From: a bacterium
GTDB taxonomy: Bacteria; Krumholzibacteriota; Krumholzibacteriia; Krumholzibacteriales; Krumholzibacteriaceae
NCBI GenBank assembly: GCA_020350885.1
Contig: CP070727.1
Coordinates: forward strand, 1,167,054 to 1,208,920
Direction: 5' to 3'
Length of the DNA: 41,867 nt
Part shown: piece by piece, positions 37,063 through 41,867 of the stretch
Layout of the letters: the number at the start of each line of letters is the position of its first letter
Position numbering within the stretch: position 1 is the first letter of the stretch
The notes under the pieces: generated by a model
Database searches by the model: none
Seen by the model: only the letters and a program-made list of their open reading frames with translations
Told to the model about the DNA's origin: nothing
Position numbers and translations under genes: made by a program

Positions 37063-38268
37063 TCATCGGCGTTCCCCTCCACCTGCGGCCGCACCGAAAT
37101 GTATCGACCTGAACAACCTCGAAGACATGGTCGAAGCGTAACGCATGTACAGATTCGGTGAGGCGGGGCGCGAGAAGTAACTGGCCAGCCAGCACAGGGG
37201 CGGGAAGAGACTTTTCCGGATGAACAGCGCCTTCTCACGCAGGCCATCCATTTCCAGCAGATAGTAGACCGGACCCTCGAGGTTTCCGAGATCCAGCCGC
37301 TCCCGGTTTGCTACGATTATCTTCTCCCATATGAACTCGAAGAGCTTACCCCTGAGGGTCGGCGGCCTCAGGCGGTCGAGAATCCATTCTGGAATACCCG
37401 CACCCAGCAACGCATCGGCATAGCGGAGTGTATAGTGTATCGAAGTTCCCATCCGCCGTGCCTGCACCTTGCGCAGGAACCGTTCCCAGTCGATCTCGTC
37501 ACGGAAGAGACGGAACGTCTCGGTAATGTCACAGAAATGCATCACACTGGCGAAGTGGTGATGGTTTGCATGGAAGCAGAGATGCAGGAGCATATCCTCG
37601 GCCGACGGGATCCGGACCGGTACCCCCTCCATATCAACGAGGCGGGCCCGGTCCCATACGTCCTCTTCATCGGCGGACGGTACGCCCATATTGAGCAGCC
37701 TGAAATGGGTATCGATCTTGACACGGTTGTTGTAGAACTTCACCTGATCGAAGTATTGCCCGTACTCGACGAGCTCACGGCCTCCGAGATCGGGCAGCGT
37801 TCGGTTGGGTGCGAAGCCCAGTTTCGACATCGTGTGCCGGAAACGCCCGAAGTCGTCCTCGTGAATGAGTATATCGATATCGCACATAGGCCGGTAGACG
37901 ATATCACGGTAGAGGAGATGTATGAGTGCCATCCCCTTGAGAAGCATGACTGGCAGGGAATCGGCGTTGCAGAGCTCGACCACACGGTGAAGCTCGCGGC
38001 TGAGGCGCATGTTGCGGCTCGTATTGACGATACAGATCTCCCTGAGCCGCGTGAGGGCATCCGCAGGCACCCGTTCGTCACCGGTGCCGGAGAGGTTCGT
38101 GTACACGAGCGGTGCGATATTATTCCTGTATGCGGTGATGACGATGTAGTTCCAGTCGAGTCCGGTTCCGAGCAACCCACCGATCAGCTCCCGCCCGGCA
38201 TCATCCAGATGCAGCCCGGTGCAGGCAAGCAGCAACCTGTCCTCGTCACATTCGGGTCGAATCTTCAT
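37063..38268 (-). CDS. Nucleotidyltransferase-fold protein (pfam14907 type)
   Basis: This belongs to the uncharacterised nucleotidyltransferase family found next to HprK-like kinases and PqqD proteins in peptide-modification loci, including some lasso-peptide clusters. The signature runs from VMLLKG (Lys111-Gly112) through LIHLLYRD to the metal-binding pair Asp130-x-Asp132 (CDIDILI). A later HFRLLNMG segment and the LCFHANHHHF histidine cluster also fit the family. The protein is 401 residues with no membrane segment. A strong AAAGGAGAG site precedes the ATG at 38268. It may transfer a nucleotide to a peptide, protein or sugar; the reaction is unknown. Confidence 0.78.
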   Translation of the reverse strand: MKIRPECDEDRLLLACTGLHLDDAGRELIGGLLGTGLDWNYIVITAYRNNIAPLVYTNLSGTGDERVPADALTRLREICIVNTSRNMRLSRELHRVVELCNADSLPVMLLKGMALIHLLYRDIVYRPMCDIDILIHEDDFGRFRHTMSKLGFAPNRTLPDLGGRELVEYGQYFDQVKFYNNRVKIDTHFRLLNMGVPSADEEDVWDRARLVDMEGVPVRIPSAEDMLLHLCFHANHHHFASVMHFCDITETFRLFRDEIDWERFLRKVQARRMGTSIHYTLRYADALLGAGIPEWILDRLRPPTLRGKLFEFIWEKIIVANRERLDLGNLEGPVYYLLEMDGLREKALFIRKSLFPPLCWLASYFSRPASPNLYMRYASTMSSRLFRSIHFGAAAGGGERR

Positions 38269-38305
38269 CTCTCTCCTTTATATACGGGCTCGAAGATCGA
38301 ACAGA

Positions 38306-38863
38306 TCACCGAGCGTTCGACCGACGGTTGCCCGCGGGGCGGCGCCGTTTCTTCGAGAGGGCCGTGACGGGCCGCATGATGCGTGCCGCCGAGCCGATGA
38401 TGTATGAGCAGCGTGCAACAAAGCGGCCGTACAAGCGCCACCGGGGGGTCTCCAGATCGATCACGCTCCCTTTCCGCTCGATCCCGACGACACGTCCGAC
38501 GATCATCCCCCCGTCGACCGGCTCCGGATCGAATCCGAACGCGGCATCACCCTTGGCAATGAACCTTCTCGCACCGCGCTGTTCGAACACCCTGACGATA
38601 CGGTGTACCGTGAGGCCGCCGTGCCGCATATACGCAACGATATCACCCCGAACCGGACAATCCGTAACCGGCCGTACGATCACCCGGGATCCTTTCCCGA
38701 AGAGAGGTCTCATGCTCCCGCCGGCGATGGTGAGTTCGCTATCCCTTCCTGTCCGTTTCCACTCCTCGAGGACCGGACCGGAAGGTTTCCGGGAACCGCC
38801 GGATGAATCGTTACTGCCGGTCACGGAAGGCATCCCACGTTGCGTTTCACCTTCATCGCGCAC
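38306..38863 (-). CDS. S24/S26-family signal-peptidase-like serine protease
   Basis: The core matches S24/S26 peptidases: nucleophile Ser50 in GGSMRPLFGKG, GDIVAY at residues 73-78, His87 in TVHRIV and KGDA with Lys104. These appear in the usual order over about 75 residues. Unlike signal peptidase I, there is no clear N-terminal membrane helix; residues 1-45 are polar and low in complexity. A weak hydrophobic stretch (SYIIGSAARIM) and a strongly basic tail end the protein. The start is GTG at 38863 with AAGGG 4-5 nt upstream; an ATG at 38833 is possible. It lies 43 nt after the kinase gene, in a peptide-modifying operon where it could mature the modified product. Confidence 0.75.
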   Translation of the reverse strand: MRDEGETQRGMPSVTGSNDSSGGSRKPSGPVLEEWKRTGRDSELTIAGGSMRPLFGKGSRVIVRPVTDCPVRGDIVAYMRHGGLTVHRIVRVFEQRGARRFIAKGDAAFGFDPEPVDGGMIVGRVVGIERKGSVIDLETPRWRLYGRFVARCSYIIGSAARIMRPVTALSKKRRRPAGNRRSNAR

Positions 38864-38906
38864 GTAACCCTTCAGCGGCGGGAAGCGAACAGCCTCGGGG
38901 CCCCTC

Positions 38907-40112
38907 TCATTTCCCTGCCGAGACGAGATCCATCACGAGATCCGCCGTCTTAGTAAGGTTGCCGACATACAGCCTGTAACATGCCATACCGGCGAGTGAG
39001 TCGAGAAGCTCGAAGAGCACCCGGGGATTCTTCCCCGAGGCCTCCTGCATCAGCCACCCGTCATTGGCGACCATGTTCTGAAGGTTGCTCAGAAGCTCCA
39101 GGCCGGCATCCATTGTCGCCACGGGAACGAGCTCGGGCCCCGCCCGGGCGTCGGGCGGGTGCTCGACCGCCTTGACACGGTACAGGATCACCTCATCGTA
39201 TTCCCTGCAAAGATCGAGGAAGCTCTGTTGGACATCCCTCGAGCGTTCGACCCTGCACCCCACCGTATAGAAGATGCCGTCCTCCTCGGGCCGGCCATGC
39301 GCCACACCATCGATGCCGCCGAGCTTCTCGATGAGATCCGTATCGGCCCGCTTCAGGGCCAGCTTCAGGTAGTGGTAATCCTTGTCTGTATCGCCCTCTA
39401 CCGAGGCCGTATCCAGCAGGAGAAGGTAACGGCCGGGGACGGGTGTGGTGGGCGGGGCGTCGAAGATATCCTCGATATCGACCACCCATTTCTCCTTGCC
39501 TCCGGCGGTGTGATGAAGCCGGCCCACACGGAAATCGAGTGTTCCGAGAAGCTCCATCGTCCGCTCACGCGTCCCGATCGCACGGGGAAATGGATAGACG
39601 TCATGCGTTGTGCGGGAGATCGCTGCGATCTCATCGGAGAAGAACCCCAGGCCCCGGCGCGCCAACTCCAGTGCAAGGGTCGTCTTCCCGGCGCCCGAGA
39701 GTCCGGCAAGTACCACGGCCCCGCTGCCTGCGGCGAGCGCGGCGCCGTGGATCATGAAGTGTGTCGTGATCTTCGAGAGGATATTCGCAAATATGACGAT
39801 GTCGGCGCAATCGGAAAGCCCCTTCCCGCGGGGCAGACCGTATGCCCTGTCCGCGTCCCATAGGAGGAGCGGCACTCCCCCGTCGCTTCGCCGGGAGAGG
39901 ATGTAGTACGAGTGGGATTCGTTCCATCCCCACCGCTGTGTCGAGAGGAAATGGCGGTACATCTGCCGGAAGATATCCAGCAGCCGTTCGTCGTCCGAAT
40001 GCACGAGCACCTTGAGATCGAGAAACCGGTACGCATCGCATAGGGGCGCCGTGGAGTGCAGTGCCTCTATTTCGTCCCGTGTAAGATTGATCGGTTCGAA
40101 GTAGCTCGCCAT
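38907..40112 (-). CDS. HPr kinase-like (HprK-related) P-loop kinase
   Basis: The middle of the 401-residue protein looks like the catalytic core of HPr kinase/phosphorylase: IHGAAL (121-126), Walker A GLSGAGKT (137-144), LALELARRG and the acidic Asp-Glu pair in FFSDEIAAI (160-161). It lacks the rest of a classical HprK and instead has long, unrecognised N- and C-terminal regions. This matches the HprK-related kinases found beside PqqD proteins and pfam14907 nucleotidyltransferases. A related kinase phosphorylates the lasso peptide paeninodin. The target here is unknown; a Ser or Thr on a peptide or surface protein is the reasonable guess. It lies 23 nt after the radical SAM gene. Confidence 0.78.
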   Translation of the reverse strand: MASYFEPINLTRDEIEALHSTAPLCDAYRFLDLKVLVHSDDERLLDIFRQMYRHFLSTQRWGWNESHSYYILSRRSDGGVPLLLWDADRAYGLPRGKGLSDCADIVIFANILSKITTHFMIHGAALAAGSGAVVLAGLSGAGKTTLALELARRGLGFFSDEIAAISRTTHDVYPFPRAIGTRERTMELLGTLDFRVGRLHHTAGGKEKWVVDIEDIFDAPPTTPVPGRYLLLLDTASVEGDTDKDYHYLKLALKRADTDLIEKLGGIDGVAHGRPEEDGIFYTVGCRVERSRDVQQSFLDLCREYDEVILYRVKAVEHPPDARAGPELVPVATMDAGLELLSNLQNMVANDGWLMQEASGKNPRVLFELLDSLAGMACYRLYVGNLTKTADLVMDLVSAGK

Positions 40113-40135
40113 GGTGGTACCTGTTCACCGCCCGC

Positions 40136-41515
40136 TTATGGTGATACGCCGGATTCCCTCGTGCGCGCGATCCGAAAGATCGAGTCCTCGAAGAGCCTGC
40201 GGCGGAAATCGCAGTAGTCGTCCGTGGCCAGCAGGGTTCCTCTCTCGAGAAAGGCGAACGCGGGACAGGAGGCCTGGCAGAAGTTACGCCAGGTGCATTC
40301 CCTGCACTCCGGTATACGCTCCTTGCGGGCGAGACAGGACGCTGTGAGCTCACCGAGCCTGTCCGATGCTTCGATCTCCCGCAAGCTCATCCGCTTGATA
40401 TTTCCCAGGGTGAACGCCTCATCCATGAGAAGCGAGCAGGGCTGCACGTCTCCGTTCGCTCCGATTACGACACGTCTGCCGATCCCGCACCACGGTTCCT
40501 CCTCGCTCGACGATACATAGAGAAGGTAGCCCGGAAGACCCCCGGCAAGCTCCAGCCCCGGCCGGTCGGCGCGCCACTCGTAATAGACGTGACGGTACCA
40601 GGCGAGGTAATCCTCGACGGTGGCATCGAGGGTGGCCCAGGAGGATCGCGCCCTCCCCTGGCTGTGCAGCGGCAGGAAACGGAGCTTGGGTGCGCCCAGG
40701 CGTTGCACGAACGAGAGCATCTCCGGCGCAGAGCCGATGTTCTGTTTCATCAGGGTCATCGAGATGACTAGCCGCTCCCCGAGCCCCTTCTCCTGGAGCA
40801 ACCGGATCCCCCTCACGGCGGCATCGAATGTGCCTGTGCCGCGTATCCGGTCATGCACATCTGCATTCGGACCATCCAGGCTGACCTGGATATGGGGATC
40901 GAGGCGTGCAAGCTGTGCGGCCGTGGCCTCCTTTATCAGCGTACCGTTCGTGTTGAGCGTTGCTGTCAGGCGCTCTGCGGCGTGCTCGAATATCTCGAGC
41001 CAGTCCTTTCTGAGAAGTGGCTCCCCGCCGCTGAAGGTAATCCCCCTTCCACCGAGGTCGGCAAGCTCGTCGATGAGACCGTGGATCCGGGAGCTTTCGA
41101 GCTCCTCATCCACGCTGGGGGTGCTCCCGACGTAGCAGTGTATGCAGCGCAGGTTGCAGCGGTCTGTGAGATGGAGGAAGATGCTCCTGATAGAGACAGG
41201 TGGCTTCCCTTCCATCCCCCCATCCGCACCCGTAAGGATGAGCTGGGCATCGGCCAGGCTCCTGATAAAGGCGATCACATCGCCCTCCACCTGCCCGGGA
41301 TCGGCATCGTAGCGTTTCGCAACCCGGGAAGCGATCGAGCGGATCGTACTCGATCCATCGCAGAGCCCGAGGATCTCCCACCCCATCCGGTTGGCCGCCA
41401 CCCACCTCGGCCGTTCGGGATGCAGCAGGAGATGGATCGAGTCACGCTCGGTGTGTACGAGCCCCGGCACGGGTCGGGGAATATATCCGGCACAAATTTC
41501 CGATGATGCGTCCAT
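40136..41515 (-). CDS. PqqD/RRE-radical SAM-SPASM peptide-modifying enzyme
   Basis: This is a predicted radical SAM maturase that binds and modifies a peptide. Residues 15-95 form a PqqD-like RiPP recognition element (WVAANRMGWEILGLCDG...). The radical SAM cluster is bound by Cys120, Cys124 and Cys127 (CNLRCIHC), followed by the FSGGEPLL motif. The C-terminal SPASM domain is complete: C-x(9-15)-G-x4-C (CGIGRR...GDVQPC), then CxxCx5Cx3C (CRECTWRNFCQASC) and a late YCDF Cys for auxiliary clusters. I start at the ATG at 41515; a GTG at 41518 directly precedes it. No clear Shine-Dalgarno is visible. It heads the operon behind a near-consensus promoter. No precursor peptide gene is seen nearby. 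Confidence 0.9.
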   Translation of the reverse strand: MDASSEICAGYIPRPVPGLVHTERDSIHLLLHPERPRWVAANRMGWEILGLCDGSSTIRSIASRVAKRYDADPGQVEGDVIAFIRSLADAQLILTGADGGMEGKPPVSIRSIFLHLTDRCNLRCIHCYVGSTPSVDEELESSRIHGLIDELADLGGRGITFSGGEPLLRKDWLEIFEHAAERLTATLNTNGTLIKEATAAQLARLDPHIQVSLDGPNADVHDRIRGTGTFDAAVRGIRLLQEKGLGERLVISMTLMKQNIGSAPEMLSFVQRLGAPKLRFLPLHSQGRARSSWATLDATVEDYLAWYRHVYYEWRADRPGLELAGGLPGYLLYVSSSEEEPWCGIGRRVVIGANGDVQPCSLLMDEAFTLGNIKRMSLREIEASDRLGELTASCLARKERIPECRECTWRNFCQASCPAFAFLERGTLLATDDYCDFRRRLFEDSIFRIARTRESGVSP

Positions 41516-41563
41516 CACAATGAATTACGAATACAAGACTACCACTCTGCGCCCCGCGAGGCC

Positions 41564-41592
41564 ATTATAGCAAACGGAGACAAACACGTCAA
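41564..41592 (-). promoter_or_regulatory. Near-consensus sigma70 promoter of the radical SAM-kinase operon
   Basis: Minus-strand -35 TTGACG (41592-41587), exactly 17 nt of spacer and a perfect -10 TATAAT (41569-41564). Transcription should start near 41557, giving a leader of about 42 nt. This is the best promoter match in the window and shows that the operon starts with the radical SAM gene. Confidence 0.85.
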
Positions 41593-41633
41593 ACCATTTA
41601 CCCATAACACATTATCGTACCATTCCCAGCAGC

Positions 41634-41648
41634 CGGGGATTCCCCGGT
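41634..41648. repeat. Short GC-rich hairpin
   Basis: CCGGGG-ATT-CCCCGG is a perfect 6-bp stem with a 3-nt loop. It lies between the terminator at 41729-41754 and the operon promoter. It could back up termination from the right-hand gene; no T-run follows on either strand. Confidence 0.35.
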
Positions 41649-41728
41649 GCCTATTCTCGATTGGAGGCATCGAAATGTGTCGGGTGGCAGGCACAACGCT
41701 ACCCATCCCGCAACGCGATACGTGAGAA

Positions 41729-41754
41729 GGGGGGAGCAGTGAATTGCTCCCCCC
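41729..41754 (-). terminator. Strong hairpin, likely terminator of the right-edge gene
   Basis: GGGGGGAGCA (41729-41738) pairs perfectly with TGCTCCCCCC (41745-41754) around a 6-nt loop. It lies 49 nt after the stop codon of the partial gene at the right edge. On the minus strand only a weak TTCT follows, so the T-run is poor, but the ten-base-pair GC-rich stem is strong. It separates that gene from the radical SAM operon. Confidence 0.6.
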
Positions 41755-41802
41755 TCATCTATCCCCTGCATCGGGGAATCGCCGCTCTTTCATCTAACGG
41801 CT

Positions 41803-41867
41803 TTATCTCAGAAGAATCATCTTCCTGATCGCCGAGAAGTTCGCGGCCTTGATCTGGTAGAAGTAGA
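41803..41867 (-). CDS. C-terminal fragment of a secreted protein with FlgD-like sorting domain
   Basis: Only the last 20 codons and a TAA stop lie in the window. They read YFYQIKAANFSAIRKMILLR, the standard final strands of the FlgD-like, T9SS-type C-terminal domain (compare VYVYAV...GKFVIIR at the end of the protein at 1872-4448). The rest of the gene lies to the right, so its main function is unknown. Confidence 0.75.
   Translation of the reverse strand, partial: YFYQIKAANFSAIRKMILLR

Noticed and set aside
37011..37247. An N-terminal extension of the TMTC-like protein
   Set aside because: It overlaps the nucleotidyltransferase gene and is Arg/Cys-rich without motifs; the ATG at 37010 has a ribosome-binding site.
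35208..41515. A complete lasso-peptide cluster
   Set aside because: Kinase and nucleotidyltransferase resemble lasso tailoring genes, but there is no asparagine-synthetase-like cyclase, no B2 transglutaminase-like protease and no precursor ORF.
1..41867. CRISPR arrays, tRNA or rRNA genes, insertion sequences
   Set aside because: I saw no regularly spaced repeats, cloverleaf-like sequences, transposase motifs or terminal inverted repeats; the only tandem repeat is the coding 45-bp one.

Overview
The window is GC-rich, tightly packed bacterial DNA. All genes but one run on the minus strand. The organism is probably an uncultured bacterium of the FCB-type candidate phyla (Eisenbacteria, Krumholzibacteriota, Latescibacterota or similar). 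This rests on large secreted proteins ending in a FlgD-like, T9SS-type sorting domain (seen complete once and as a fragment at the right edge), a bacterial V-type ATPase operon, and many TPR proteins. The lineage is an inference; there is no rRNA or other marker here to settle it.

Layout, left to right. (1) 1-4448: two tandem paralogous secreted proteins, the left one cut by the window edge, each with its own sigma70-like promoter. (2) 4724-13444: a complete nine-gene V-type ATPase operon in the Thermus-like order G/H-I-K-E-C-F-A-B-D; its K subunit carries the residue set that binds Na+ in Enterococcus NtpK. (3) 13445-13840: a 396-bp divergent promoter region with a 20-bp palindrome between two good promoters, leading right to the only plus-strand gene, a membrane-anchored SGNH hydrolase. 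(4) 15111-23074: a penicillin-acylase-family hydrolase, a beta-lactamase-fold serine hydrolase with a C-terminal membrane domain, and the peptide ABC transporter oppF-D-C-B without a binding protein. (5) 23074-28382: a LipM-like octanoyltransferase/lipoate ligase and the glycine cleavage genes gcvPB, gcvPA, gcvH and gcvT. (6) 28426-35002: uvrA and a very large secreted TPR protein that starts at TTG. (7) 35208-41515: an operon behind a near-consensus promoter encoding an RRE/PqqD-radical SAM-SPASM protein, an HprK-like kinase, an S24/S26 peptidase, a pfam14907-type nucleotidyltransferase and a TMTC-like glycosyltransferase with TPRs. (8) 41803-41867: the last 20 codons of another secreted protein with a sorting domain, followed by a strong hairpin.

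Genes from the TPR protein down to the penicillin acylase are nearly contiguous (many TGATG or ATGA overlaps) and may form one long transcript. The LipM-like enzyme next to gcvH fits lipoylation of H protein. The Opp transporter with two exported hydrolases fits uptake of peptides or amides.

The least explained part is region 7. It is a set of peptide- or protein-modifying enzymes with no visible precursor peptide, and it is my best candidate for an undescribed system. I saw no tRNA, rRNA, CRISPR array, insertion sequence or convincing riboswitch.
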